Source: Tomocerus qinae
Lineage: Eukaryota > Arthropoda > Collembola > Entomobryomorpha > Tomoceridae
DNA length: 64,000 bases
Reading direction: 5' to 3'
Assembly: GCA_020055645.1 (NCBI GenBank)
Contig: CM034549.1
Coordinates: 19,737,930-19,801,929 of the forward strand
The translations under genes and the position numbers were made by a program. The notes under the pieces were generated by a model. That model was not told the DNA's origin, did not search any database, and worked only from the letters and a program-made list of their open reading frames with translations. Positions 39,601-54,600 of the stretch are shown here, in pieces (positions within the stretch are counted from its first letter, which is position 1; the number at the start of each line of letters is the position of its first letter).

Positions 39601-42600
39601 AAGTGATTAGAAAATAATCATGTTTTTATTCAAATCGTTTCACTAGTGTTCACTTCAACTGCTTTAACTCTCATTAATCTTAAATTAAGTCTTTCATTTT
39701 AATTCTATCGTGCTTAGCTTGCAACAAACAAAGATCCAAGCTCTAAATTGTGAATGTGCAGCATAGGTATACAAAAGGATTTCAATGTAGGGCAGAGCAA
39801 CCAAAATAGTTTACTCCACCCAAATTTTTCCACGATACAAGAAAACTCTTAGAAACACTCTCACGAACAAGGAGGAATGCAACTAAAATTCTTTACATTT
39901 TAGCAGGATTACATCCTTAAGGAGTACCTAAATGTAAGTTGGAAGTTGAGCCAACATCAAACGTATAGAGGTGAATGCTGTGGCATCGTGTTCATACAAG
40001 ATGTATGTACACGTACTAACTAGGGTCTAAAACGGGCACACACAACAAAGACTTATCTATAGCTAAGTTGGTAAAAGCAGAAAGCAATAGTAATATTAAT
40101 AGGGCTGTGTAAACTTGTGCAATCCAAAATGTTAGCTTAAGGTAACTCATGGTTTATAGATTAATGTTACTACACGACTTGTTTCGAAATCCTGGAAAAT
40201 AGGAGCAAACCATAACCATAGCCAAATTCAGTCCATTCCTATGCACCAGTCAAAGTCTGAAACATAATTGGCGAATTCTTGTACAGTGCACAGCATATGA
40301 AATACAATCTGGCTATTTGTTACAGTTTGGTAGCATAAGTCATAAAGATCTCTCGTCCATCAACATTATTATTACACGATGACCTTTCCAGGTAATGTCA
40401 AGGTTTCAGATTACAGTGATTTCGGATTTTAAGCTAACTCGCTGGTTTGCACACACAGATTTTTTGTACTTTTGTTCTATATTGTAACACTGGAGCTTGT
40501 TTTTGCACATTGGCTCTCAAGTTTCTTCTGTTTTAATTTCGCAGCACCAATTCACTCATTAGCGTACCTGTAATTACACTAATTAAGCATTAATGAGAGT
40601 GTCTCATGTTTGTAATGCGGATTATGTAAACAATTACGTAGTATGCGTGCTACGCTCGGGAAACCAATAGGATTAGAAAATCAATTTCCCTGCTTGTTAC
40701 ATTTACAAGCTGCATCCACAAAGTAGTAATTTCCAGTAATGTTAAGCATTACAACCAACTATGTCTACCTGAGAATCTTATATTACCTGGAGAGTGGGAG
40801 TCAGAAAGTCTGAAATATAGTTGTGAATCACACGCAAGAGAGAAACAATCTGGAAAACATGAGAATAATTAAAGTTGTGAAATCAGATTATAACACGGAA
40901 AATTATTCCGCCTTCGGCTCCACTACTTATTAGATATTCGTACAGGTAGTAAAGAATTCAAAGATAGTAATTTCCTACGGAGGTAAATGGAGAAAAAGCT
41001 ATCGCCAGAAATTTTTCGATTTTTCCCTTTCCTTCCTGGCTGATTGTATTACTGGCTCTCCCTTCATTTCCGTACACGTCTGTAATTTCCGTTTCTCATA
41101 CACTATACACACAGACTATAAATATAGTGTAGTCACTCCATTTTCTCATGATGAGGCAGACGAAAGGATGAGTAATAAGTAGTCACTCGCAGCAGAGTTT
41201 TATCAGTGCAGCTGAGCTTAGCGAGAAGATAGTAGATACTAATAAACGAAGTTCTCAGGGATGTATAGTAGTTAACGTGGTTTATACTTACTAGGAATAG
41301 TTGAGCTCGGTCGGGTTACAGTTTACAGATCAGCAGTTCTTAAGCCGCATACTTAAGACAGAGTGAGGAAAATGAGCAACTTGCACAGAGTGCATCTCAC
41401 ATAATATTATTTCATACGTATGATACGTGTGAAGCATCGTAGCCAAACATGACCTTTGATACCCACTTAAAGTCTTGTAGGGAAAAATATCAAGGAGCGT
41501 AAGTCGACTAAAAGCCTCTTTCTCTTTGATGTGGAGCCGGAGGGGAAATCTTTTACAAGATCCACATCCACCCAGCACACCACACCACTAATATCTCTAT
41601 TCCCTAATGCAATCTTATAAAAAGTGTGCGTTTTGTGACGGAGTTCAGAATGCTATTATGCTCTGCGTTCTCAGAAAAGGATCCTAAGTAGCTCCACTAT
41701 TATTTAGTAATCGTCTTTAAGAATCTTAAGCCTTTTCCTCTTCATAACCTCTCATGCATTTATCTACTGTGCTTAGGCCATGATGACAGTCTTGTCTTCT
41801 ACGTGTATTTACAACGCTCTCAACCAAGCTGTCAAGCAAACACCCGCTAATCGCAATCACCTAAGGTTACTCTTACATAAACTTCCATTTTCTTCCTGTG
41901 AGGTCAATGTAATATACTAATTGCAATTAATTACACTAATTAAATAACTACCGAGCATGTGATTAAATCCTTATGTGTAACGAACGTAAATATTATGTGA
42001 CCTGGGGACGGAGAAAGTTCTGCTAGACACGGATCTACAAATTACGAATTGTAAACACAACCGAGCTAAAGTTTATTTAGCAAAGTCAATTTGTAGGTAT
42101 GCGTTGTGTCTACTGTATGAACATTCGTGGCATAGCTCAATTAAATTGCCAATATGCGTGCCATTAATAAACATCCCCGTGACTCGTAGTTTCCATAATG
42201 GAAATGCATGGCCATGGATATTGACGCTCTTCAAAGAGGAAAAACTTTCACCTTGAAAATAACGGGTCGAGTATGGAGCAGTGTAAATAAATGCATGAAT
42301 CTTAAGTTTGGAAACTGGACTGACAGCTGGGAATTACGGGTAAACTTTAATATTTACTTAAATAGTAGGTTTCTCAAGAAATTTCTACGCGCTCGAGAGA
42401 AATCACGGAAAGATTGAATGTGCTAGTTAGAACGCGTGTGTGCGGTATAGGAGTATGGGAAGGCTAAGGGGATAATGATTAATATAACTTCTCAAGACAA
42501 CTGTACCATCTACAGACACTCAATCAGAATAGTCACTACAGGTTTTGAAAATGGATAAAAGGGGAGCGCTTTGCATTTAATGCTTTTCATATGGTGTACT

Positions 42601-45600
42601 AAAACCTTGTGTTGAGTTGTTAAGAACATGTAAAGGACTCAATTCCATGTCTCGCCTAAATATAAACTCAAGCAGAGGAAGTTGAATGGAAGTACCCAAT
42701 AGTTTTCTTTCGTGGTCATGAAATACTACATTTGAGATAGGAGACTACGGAAGAAAAGCATAATTTAACGCCAAAAGTTACACCTTCACCCACCATGAAG
42801 AAGAATAAGAAACATTTGTCAGAATCAAAAAATTACATTCATTCGGATGAAGGTGAATTCCCCCTGGGCATCACAAAAGCAAAAGAAAAGCGAACCTTTT
42901 CTCTATTACATTTTTGTGTTATGTTCTTTTACTTCTTTTCCTCTTGGTTATGCACTTATGTACTAGAAAATATGTTCTTGCCCTAATAGTATGTACTTAC
43001 TAGTAGTTGTGTGCAAGTGTAAGCTAGTTATACATTAGGTTACGTTTTCTAGTAACGTCTAACATAATAAGGAAACGAAAGGAACCACAACCAAGGAGAC
43101 TTTCACCAGCTTCCTAAGACCCGCTACTCGATTTACTTTCCTTTCACTCTCTTTGGCTACCACTTAGATATTACTGGGAATTGTAGTTTTACGTATGTGT
43201 GTACACATACTACCTACTTAGTTTAGTTGACTCTGCTAGAAATAATATACATTAAGTACCTACTGTGCTATAAAATATATATATACCTAATTCACAAAGT
43301 ACACTCTAGTCCTACAAGGTTGAACTGTTGAGGTTACACAGGGAGCAAAGGAGTAAAACGAAAGACGCAAAGTTAGTCTAAGAAAAAAGGAAAAACCAAA
43401 CTTACGTATCTGGACTGATTGTGAACGTAACGTAGAGATCGAGGAGATGAAAGGAAAAGAAAGATGATGTAAAAATGGAAAAGTCAATAGATTTGACGAG
43501 TGGTTGTGAGTAGAGTAGTTCTCTAATGTAACTACATTCAACTGTAGCATTTCATATCTTAATGTTGTAGCTCTGTATATAGGTAGCTAGCTCGTACCTA
43601 TTCTATATACTTACATACATGTGTGTACATTCTACATAGTTACATGTGTGGTATGTCTCTTCAGGAAAATAACTAGTGAGTCTGTTAAAGACAGAACTGT
43701 GGAACAGTTGGAAATGTGTCAAAACCCGACCCACGTCATATTTCATTCCATTTTCATCAGTTTTTCAAGCAACACGACGACGACTAGGTATGGTACTCCT
43801 CCACACAGTAGTAACATAGTAGAAAAGGAGCTAATCCAATTCAATTCAGCCAACCCGAAGAGAAAGAAACTGGCTGAGCCTTATCCTCAAAAATATATAT
43901 TTGATAAGAACTCAAAAAACCAAAGAGCTTCTCAAAAGCCTTCTTATTCTTTTTAATTTACTTAGGAGAGCTTAGCAAAAGTCTTTTGTCATACTTTCAC
44001 TTCCAGAAGCCTTGCCTGACAGGACTTGTACTCAAGTAGACAAACATCACCAAACTAAGTAGATACATACATCCGCTACTTCTCTTTTTTTGCCTGGATA
44101 ATATCAAATTAGCTCACAGCTCATACATAGTAATGTCTACTATACAGTCCCTTCCAATGTGCGGTCGACGTTCAAATTCGTTTGCTAATCAACTTGCCAT
44201 TCTGTAAGAAATGTTTTTAAAGCGCCAGATGCAACTTCTACGGATAAGTTATTAGCTTTTCCATTTCATTTAATATTTGCACATCTGCTTTGTGACACAT
44301 CGGTCAAGAGGTTATCAACCATGTCCAACTACTTACCACTTATATCCTCCTCTACAAACAACAAAAACTATTGCCAACCACTTTGCTAATTGTTACTTGT
44401 TCTCTCCATTTGATCCCTATTACAAACTACAGATAAAAATACTGATAGGATTTTAACGAGTTTTATATAGCTAATTTTACCTAGGGGGTTTATTTGTTTT
44501 TCAGGTATCATTTTTTGATAATGTAATGATTGATATAGACATTCAGTATCCTCATTATAATCTAATCAGAGAAATGTATTTTGTATGCGTGAATACATAT
44601 ATAGAGAACAAACGATTTATTAACCTATTGCTTAGTACTCAATAATGCCATTCTATTATTAGTAGGATTTAGATTATCGGACTCTCAAATAATAGAAATG
44701 GAGATTGATTTTTTAAAGTAAAATCGTACCTTACTGCCTTGCCTGTTTGCTTAGTGAACGTTATACTGTTTACCGTATGCTTACTAATAACTATCGCAAT
44801 TCAATGTATATTCAAAACCCGATTCCAAGTGGATATCTTCAGCTTGTAGCGTACTAAGTATTCCACCAGCTGGATTGGATGAGAATTAAATAAAAATGTT
44901 TAGTTACTTACCGCAGGTTCCCTTGTAGGCAAGAGTGATTTGCTTTGCTTCTTTACAGGCAGAGAGAGTCAGTTCACAAAAATTGTCGTATGTCCTTCCA
45001 TCAGATCCTAATAAATGAGTAATCAAAAGAAAGAATGATTGATGTAGCATACATTCAGCATTGTATGTACATTGTTGCATAAATTGATTGGTTATTTGTC
45101 AACAATGGCATGAAAAAGAGAGATTGTTTGTAAATTAATGTAGACATTTATTTAACGATGAAACATTGAATTGATTGTAAATAAAGAATTACCGCACACA
45201 GGTTGAATCACCGGGTCACAGACCATGGCACAAGTACATTGTGCGATTCCAAATCGATTTATTGCACAACTTTCATAGCCCCGGCATGTACGGCTTTCGC
45301 ATGGGTTGACTCCTGGAAGGACAAACACAAATTGAATCCCGAGATAGAGTGAGAACCAAATAGGTGAACATCCGATGAAATTGTGGAAAGTAGACCACAC
45401 ACCATACCGTAGAAGTAGTAATACACTTTATATAATAGTAATTGATACACATAAAGGAGCATCTAGTATCCATGTGGTAAGCCATTACAATTTCGCCTTT
45501 ATTATTAAGCATAAGTAAGTGCTGTGTGCTTTAGTGGGTTGGTTTGAGGAGTGCAAATGTAGTGAGTGTATGTCTAGAAAGTATAGTATCTCACTTGTCG

Positions 45601-48600
45601 AACTCCTCCAGGCAATTTACATTCACTTAATAGAATTTTTCATCCGATTGACAGTTGCGAATTGAAATGTTCTGAGAATGTTTGAAGTTGCCTATACGTG
45701 AAATGTTAGTGAACTGCCTCGAGTGTTTTGGATCAATAGCCTGAACAAGATTAATAACAGTTTCGACATTTTTCAAATACAGCCACACTTCAACTTCAAC
45801 TACAAGGCTTTTTCACTCCAGAAGATTTCTTATTGTACGCAAATATGTACAAAGTCTACAATGCATCCTGTTAAAACTGAAAACTATATCACAATATCGC
45901 ATTATCTTTTCGCGCTTATTGCAGCAGTGCGTCTTTTTCATGCGTTCCTTATAAAACGGCTCTTTTGAATTCTCACAAAAATATTCATGGGAGAAGAGAT
46001 AAGATGTTGTAATAGTTCTATAGATGACATTGTGACCGACTCCCTAGCCGTAACAGGCACTCACGTTCACATTCTGAGTCTGAGTCTCATGAAAATCCTA
46101 TTTTCACATCAAGATCTCATTTTCATTTGCATAACTACGCGCTTAAAAAACTTCTCATGAAGCTGAGCCTATCGAACCACTTCTAGATGTTATTTATTAT
46201 CTTCTTTTCTTAGCCAACATAAAAGAAACGCAACTATCAACCCTCTCATTTAGTGATAACCTACTTAAAACAAACCTATGTGACATGATAAGCCTTAAGT
46301 ACTTATAACAATAACTTTGTCGGAATATTATAAGTTCTGATTGCCTGCATGTACTTTAGTCACATCAAAGGGAGTGCATGTGCAATTTATTCGGGAAAAA
46401 GATAAGATTTCAGACAAGACTTTTCATGATTTATTCATGATTTTCTTTTTACACTCATAAAAGGTACAAATAAGGCTGTAAAGTTTAGTAGTGGTACACA
46501 TAGGTAGCTAAATTCAGTAAACATACAATTACCAGTTGGAGCAAACATGGCTAAAAACTTTATCATTTAGTTTTTAGCCCCCTAGGGAATATAAAGTACA
46601 CGCATGAGGAAAGGATCCTTCCGAAATCCCGTTTTATATTCCTTCACATAACACGAGATAGGTTCTGTGTACTTTTAGATAAGTGCATTGCATCTTTGAG
46701 CACAACACAGACAAGACTGTTGTTAGGGAAAGAGATCCTTGCAGGTAGCTTCCTCAGCAATTTTACTAGAAACGGGTAAAAACACTGTCGCTATCTCTAT
46801 TTTGTTCCTTATATACTTAGTACAAAGTAAAAGTAAAAAAGTCACAGCAAACTTTCACCACGTGTGCATATATTACCATAGTTAAACCTCAAAGGAGTAA
46901 GGAGAGTATCTCTGATAGACACTTTTGTGCCACTACCATCACATCACATCACATCAATGCTATTTTACCTATAAGTATTATACACACATGAATGTTCTAT
47001 AATGTACGGATGCTAAGGATGCAAAGTTCAAACTAGAGCCCCTCCTTTCCTTCTCCCATAAACTTTTACGTCGTTCTTGTAACATGATCGACTAAGAAAT
47101 CCTCAGTCTGATTTTCCACGTTGAAAATCTCAAAAGCGCCTTCTCAATAAATATTTAGTCCGAATTGAGAAATGTCAAGATACTTTATGTGACTTGGATG
47201 GAGGAAAGAAAATCTTTAGGAAAAGAAAATCCGATCGTACTTATGTGATGCGATAGGAAGACGAAAAAATGAGATTGTATTGAGAAAAGATAATATCTAA
47301 GTAAGTATATGCTCTCCTTCAGCTTTACAGTCACACAGCCAAAGTGGAAAATGTATTATCGTATCTTATGCACACTGCAGCCAGCCTACTCTACTACATT
47401 ATTACATAAACGACAAGAGGAGCCTCTGATGTGGTATGTCTACGATATGGTGCTGCATTAGATATATTACCCCATCTAATACACAGACCTACTCCCCACA
47501 ATATATATAAGTATCTATAGCATAAAAATAAGTTTACAAACCCGAGGAACATTTGCCACGGTAGATGATTCGTAGATCACGCCGAGTGCGACAAGCCTCC
47601 TGTCTCATAACACATTCGTTCGAATATGTGCGGCCATCAGAAGCTAAAACAAAATAAGTATTAAAAAAGTATAATGTATGTATCACAAACATATAATACG
47701 AGTCTTTAATACAGATATATATTACTCTAATGTAATAAAATTCTTCCGCATAAAAGTAAACTGTTGCTAGTATTTCTGGTCCCTTGCAGTGTAATTGACT
47801 GCCAAATTTATTACAACTCAGCTATTACTCTTGACCTTCAATGACATTGGCAACAACAATCAGATCCGCGTAAAAGAAAATTCAAGGACACTAAAAATGA
47901 TCCTTAATTATGCCGTTTTCTTATATTTTATCATACAAATATTTGTACTACAAATACATTTCAAAAAGTTTTAAAAAACTTATAATGTAAAATGAAGAAA
48001 AGCAACATATTTAAGAAGTTACATCGAACGAATCATAAAAATTATGTAGAGTTTACCTCAGCTAAACTATTTCCGCACTCACATAAGCTAACCATGTGTG
48101 TTTAACAACTAAGAATACAATATCCCTTTTAATATTAAAAGTCATGTTTTTCATTTACCGCATACTGGATTGAAATCCATGGTGCACATTTCACTGCAGC
48201 GACAAATCGGTCGTCTTCCTTCGTCCAAGTGACACACCTGAGGTTGTGTGCATAGAATATCTTCGCATGGATCTACATAAATGAATACCAAAAAATAGAT
48301 TTCAGTTATATCACCGAAATATTGTTGTCATATAATAGAGAAGATGAAAAGGAAGGATAAGGACAGGACACTACGATAAGAGATAAAAAGCCCAGGGAAG
48401 AACCATTCTTTTTCAATAGTGAGTATCTATTGTCATTGTACTGAACTTCGTCACCGTAGTAAGACACCTATTGCAGAATTTCATTACCACCAACCACAAC
48501 CTAAAATGCAGCTACATGCATTGGTTTCATTTTATAAACCAGGTTTTCATTATATTTTTGATCTAGTTTTCTCTTATGTATAGGGAATTTACATGTAACA

Positions 48601-51600
48601 TGTGATTTTAAATTGTGTAAGTGTATTTTATCAATTATTATCCATGTTAAATTATTGTAAACTGAAACATCTTATAAAACTAAATCTAATTTGAGTTAAT
48701 TTTGCTATACTATTATATATAGATGTATTAGTCCTCCGTCAAAAATTCTACACGTTATCAGTCTATCAATGTGTAATCAATATTTATACTAGTAATCACA
48801 ATAAACTGTGAAAACATATTGGAGCAGGAATTGGATGTTAAAGTTCACAAAATGGTCCAACTAGAACGAAAGAAGTGGTTAGAACTGAAAAAAGTGGTTA
48901 AAACACGATCGAACATCATGTAGTAGGCTGTCCTCTTTCGAAAGAGCTATTATACGACTTTATACGATGTATAAAACCAAAGTTACCCTCTTCCCCAGAC
49001 GGGGGTGCTCGATCTGTGTTTATGTTATGTTTATGATCTGTGTGTGATTAGCGAACTCGATCTGTGTTTTGGCATTGGTTTTCAAAATTCGAAGACAGAT
49101 TTCAAAATTTTTTCATTTTTGGATCTTTTAATGCATAGAGAAACTGGTAGGTAGATACACAGTCAGACAGATACACAAAGTACTCCCATACAGGAATTTC
49201 TCAATTCCTGAATAAATAAATAAAGTTCGTTGTACCTATGTAGCATCTATGTCTCTATGTTCTATGCCATGGACAGTGTGCCTCTTTGTTGAAATGCGCA
49301 AGCGTGTATATGCATATTACTAAAACAATTGAGTCTATAACGGGTTAACAATATAGCGAATTTCGAAATTAAACTAAATGTTAATGCCTAGTCATTTTGA
49401 AATTCAGCAGCTGTACTGGTAGCCTAGTTTTGTATATTAATCGTTGGATACAGAAATTTTCTACTTGTAAAAGTTTACAATACCAGTAGAATCTGTTTTA
49501 ATTTAAATCTACTTAAGCAAAGAATTTCGTTATCTAGTAAAAGCTTTTAATACTAAAGTGTCACCATCTTTTGCGATGTATAAACTTGTTTTTGAAAGGA
49601 AGAAATGTGAGTGGTTGAATATAAGGAGATAATAAAGGTTTTGGTAAAATATTGATAAACAAAGTATAGGTGGGAAGAGAAAGAGGCGGAGGACCGCATG
49701 ATGTTGAGTGGAAGACGAAAATCAAAGATAAGGATAGGGGTAATTTAAATTTGAGGAAGCGTAGTGAAGTGAGGTTAGGCGAAGCGTGTAGGGCAAGGGA
49801 AAGAAGGAGTACAAGTGAATCAGTTATAAAGAAGTACATCTGTCTGATTGTGGCTCTCGGTGGAATCTGGTTTAGTAAGTGGGTTTGAATAATGAAGTTG
49901 GTATTTAGGAAGGAAGAATGGAAGATATTAGTGTGATCTGGCACAGCAGACCTACATGCGTTCGTTAATGTCTATTTGTTACGTCACACAACAAGCAGTC
50001 CACTAACTATACGAGTCTACAACGGAGTTTTAGAATTTCAGTAGGTAGTAAATAAATAGTACATCAGATCAAACTATTCATTCAACATTCTATCTCGTAG
50101 AATTTCATTCCACCATTGTATTTCTATTATATATTCAACCATAACAGGCAAGTCTAGACAAAACCATTCAACCATGATATTAAGAAAGCTAAAACGCGTG
50201 CTTTATTGCTATACAGGCTCATCTTCATATAGACATGTAGCAATTTCACTAAAATATATATATGCAAACCATATTAGCACACTAATAGAATCCACTATAC
50301 GGTGAATTTACACTTTCCTTCCAATTACTACAACTATGTGTATGTACTATATTGTCTCTCTCTATAATATTCAGTGAAAGTAATCGGGTCACTTTCCTTT
50401 ACTTTGCTATATAGAATTATCAACGTGAGCAGAGAAATGGCACAATTGTGAGACTCGATGACTTTAATGAGATCTTATTTTGTGCTTTGAACTAAAACCC
50501 TACTTTTATCGTATTAGTTTTCCATGCCTTCCTATCTAATACCCCAACTCACAATACAATACTTATCGTACAATGAAATTCTCCATCCATGCACATGTAA
50601 CACTCCATTTTCTCCAATTCATATATTCTTATTGCGAATTTCGACAACTTACATTGTCTCTATGGCAAGTGTCTAAGAACTTCTTTGTACTTCTACTATG
50701 CTAGTATCAACTCATTATCCCTTCTTATTATAATACAATAAATAAAGGGCACTTGCATGAAAACTTAATACAAAGCAGTTACTTTGTCCTAGCATTAGGT
50801 ACCCACTTGTAAGACAATTGAATAGTATGTAAAATGAAACTACTAAAGTAATATCCCTAAAAGCTATTCAATACAAGCTAAATTACAGTCACAGAAGATA
50901 ATCTTATTTACAATAGGATAAGACATAGTGTGGATCGCCTCTAATGCTCTTGTAATTGTAATGAACAGTTCCTGGGTAGATATTGTAGACCAATATAAAT
51001 GTATTTCAGTGCAAATGCTTTACCACAGTTTTGACTATAGCATTCATATCTAATCGTAAAACATAGTATGCCATAGACACTATAATTATTATTCTTTATT
51101 ATATAGCGACTTATGTATACCCAGTTTAGATAGATACATTTGGTAGGAAATGTGAGTGAAGGAACAAGCAGTTACTACTTTACTACAACATACATTGATT
51201 TACCCGGTAAAGCAAGTGATGCGAATATCTGGAGGATTACAGAGCTTTAGATTCAATGGCCACTTGAGGAGATTACAATCTGCTGTTATTCCTTGTTCTA
51301 GTGCATCTTAAAGGATTCTAATGCCTTCCAACGGGCTTCCTACATAATTTATTCCTTTACTTTCCAACCAAACTACCTATACTTTACAAATAGACATCTA
51401 ATGACGTTCATATTCAAAGTATGTGACAAATTCTATACCTAGACTTACAATTTTACTACCTATGTCTACATTGTTGTGACAGAAAGATAAAGCATCAATT
51501 TTACATGCCAGATTACTGGCCTACACAAATCTTCTTTGGCTAAAGAATCACTGCGATTAATTCAATACCTACAACAAATAAACTCGCAAACCCTATTTTA

Positions 51601-54600
51601 ACTTCACAATTCTGTGGATACATACTTCACTTATAGGTTGTATCATAGTATTAAGATGTTAAGTAGATTGATACTACATTTGACTCTATGAGCTATAAAA
51701 AAGAAAATTCAATTTTCACTTCCAGTTTTATTATATGTAAACACTACCAAAAGTATGCTCTTAAAATTGGAATTTATTTCAAAATACAAACTGTACACTA
51801 CAATTTTCCAATTAAACCAAATCGCTGATTAGTCTTTACTACGATACGACGAAATATGAACTGTTTCGAAACCCATTACTAATAACTTGAGAATTATCAA
51901 CTAGACTGGTAGCCAATTAGATAACTACTATGAAGACAGTATATGACAGAATATTGAAAGCTTATATGCTAAATCTCAAAATAACATACGTCGAGTAGAA
52001 ATGGTTGGGTACCTTAATATTTAAGAATGGAGACTGATTGAGTTTAATGGGGTTTATAAATTGCGATACGACTATCAGACTGTCTATTGTGCCTATATAT
52101 TGAACACATAAAACTTGTGAATGAATTTAATTCGATGAAATTATGTTGGCTGGAAGGAGGCGAAGAAAAATTTTGGCGAGATTTCCCTAAGCACTTCCTC
52201 GTGTACACATTTCTAAAAATACACATACAAGTAGTAACAAGTATAGTAGGAATAAAGGGATAGGGAATGTTCACCTTCTTATCTTTAATGTTGGAGTCTT
52301 CATGTGCACTAATGGTGTATAACAGAGTCCTGTTCCTCTAAGAAGAACAATCCTTTTACTACTTTCTTTTAGTAGTTATAAAACTGGATGGAATATTCAA
52401 TTTGGTGGAAGAAATCTATTATGAAACTCTAATGGTTTTCGTCTTAAATTTTGCTACTAGCAAGTAAATCCACGTTGCTCGTCCACGCATCGTATGAGAT
52501 GCAAATCTAATCTCCTTTTTATCAATTCATCTGTAAAATTTCAGGAAGAATACTTTCTTCCCTTTGTAGTCAAGCGTAATATCCGTCTTACGATTGAGTC
52601 AGACTCTCGGAAATGAATCAGCAGACTATACTCTATTACTTCAACTACTTGCATTACGCAATATGACTATCTTTACTATATATTACCTGAACTGAAGTGA
52701 ACTGATGCTTTAAGCTCATTCAAAGAAAGCTTTGAAATTTTAATGTCATCTTGTTGTACTCTGTTATCCTTCTTACAATACTATGTACGTAAGGAGCCCA
52801 TTTTTCTTCAACTAGGTACCTGGAAGATTGAGTTTTTGCATGTCTTCTATTGTGAATAGTGACTGTATGTCACTAAACACAGTACGTACATGTGTAAATG
52901 TCATACATGACAAAATTGGAATTTTTAGTGCACATTTTGTACAAACCTAAAGGTAAATATGCAACTATTGTATGTACAAAGGTTTCACTGTCGTCTATCT
53001 GTACAGCATTGGGAATTATAGGAAGTATACTAGTACTGTAGGTTGTACAAAAGGCATTAAAACTCCAGTTAGTTTGTGCATAGTTTTATTACCATATTTG
53101 AGCACAAAAAATCGTATGTACAATTTACTACTGTCTAAATAGTACAAGATTCAAGTAGTAGTCAGTAGTAGTACTGCAAGCGTACTCTTTCATGTCTGGC
53201 TTGACAAAATAATTCACTCATTCATATTTAAATTTTTATTTAAGCATTCAGAATAAAGGAAGAGATTGCATCAAGACAATTCAGCCAAAATTTATTATCT
53301 GTTAGCATAGTAAATTGCGTTACGTAATTCTTTGCTAGATCATAGATACTATATTCAATTGCTCAAGAGAAGTGTGTATTTGCTTTTCCTTGATAGTAGG
53401 ATGACTTTGAGACAAAGGAATAGGGTATGTTTTGTTATATACATAAATAGTTTAGATTTAGACGGCAATCTAAATGCATATTTCTTAAGTAATTTGTTCA
53501 AGAATTCTCTGGGTAGACAATGACAGATAAAGGAAAGGAAACCAAAGGAACGCAACTTACAATTCTGTACTTTACTCTAGATTCTACTGTGTACTGTTGG
53601 TGTTAGGAAAGATACATAGTTGTAGGAAGGCTACTTAAACGGTAAAAAGAGATTACGTAATGTAGACTAGAGTATTTATGTAGAATGGACTACAATGGTT
53701 GGTATGTGTATATAGTGGGTGTGCGGAAAGATGTATATAGATTACATAATAGAGAGTTAGAGTGATTACTAAAACAAACAGACAGCTGAAGATACTTTAC
53801 AAATAGAGAGAAAAAGGAGGAGAAGTATTCATGGTAAGAGAGAGTGAGTGAGTTAGTGAAAGAAGTGAAGAACAATGGAATGCAGATAGTAGAGAGAGCG
53901 GGAATGGAAGCAACTTTGGGCTTTCACTTGAGCAATAGAATAGAAAACGACCCGACAAGAAGAGGAAGACCAACAGAGCGGATCAAATGGTTTAGGAAAG
54001 CGGCCGAGTGTTAAGCCGACTATGAGAGAACTAGAATCTACATTCAACTCAACCCAAATCCGGGTACACCAACCAGTTCACTTCAGTTTCCAAACATCTA
54101 ATACACTCCCAACTCTACTTATATAGAGCATCAGGAAATACTTACTTTATACAGTTTTCCCTCCTCTTCTATACACTTTTGTCATTCGGTTGTCCATTTC
54201 TATTTTATTATTATTTCTATTTGCTTACTTCATTAGTACGTGATTTCGACATCTATATACAGTAGCAGCGCTTATATACTTTCAAAGAGAACATAGATAA
54301 ATAGTCAATATGTATGTATGTATTACTTATTTTTGCAATAAAAGTAACAAGGAGGTGAGGTAGTAGGATTGATTGTGCAAATAGGAAGGAGTTAGATTCT
54401 CATATAAATCCAACTGCTGTTACAACTTTCTTTATTTCTTAGTTCTTTTAAGTTGTTTCTTTGCAGTCAGTCCACTGTGTCTGTGTATTGTATTAATAGG
54501 ATTGGGTGTGTGTTGTGTGGGAAACTCCATTTGAGAGTTAGTGGGAGAGATGGGTGCATGCATTGAAAGAACCATTATAGGCAGTCGAGTAAAACCATCC

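Noticed and set aside
49670-49888. Arg/Glu-rich plus-strand open frame
   Set aside because: It reflects a purine-rich tract rather than a coding signal; no homology is recognised.
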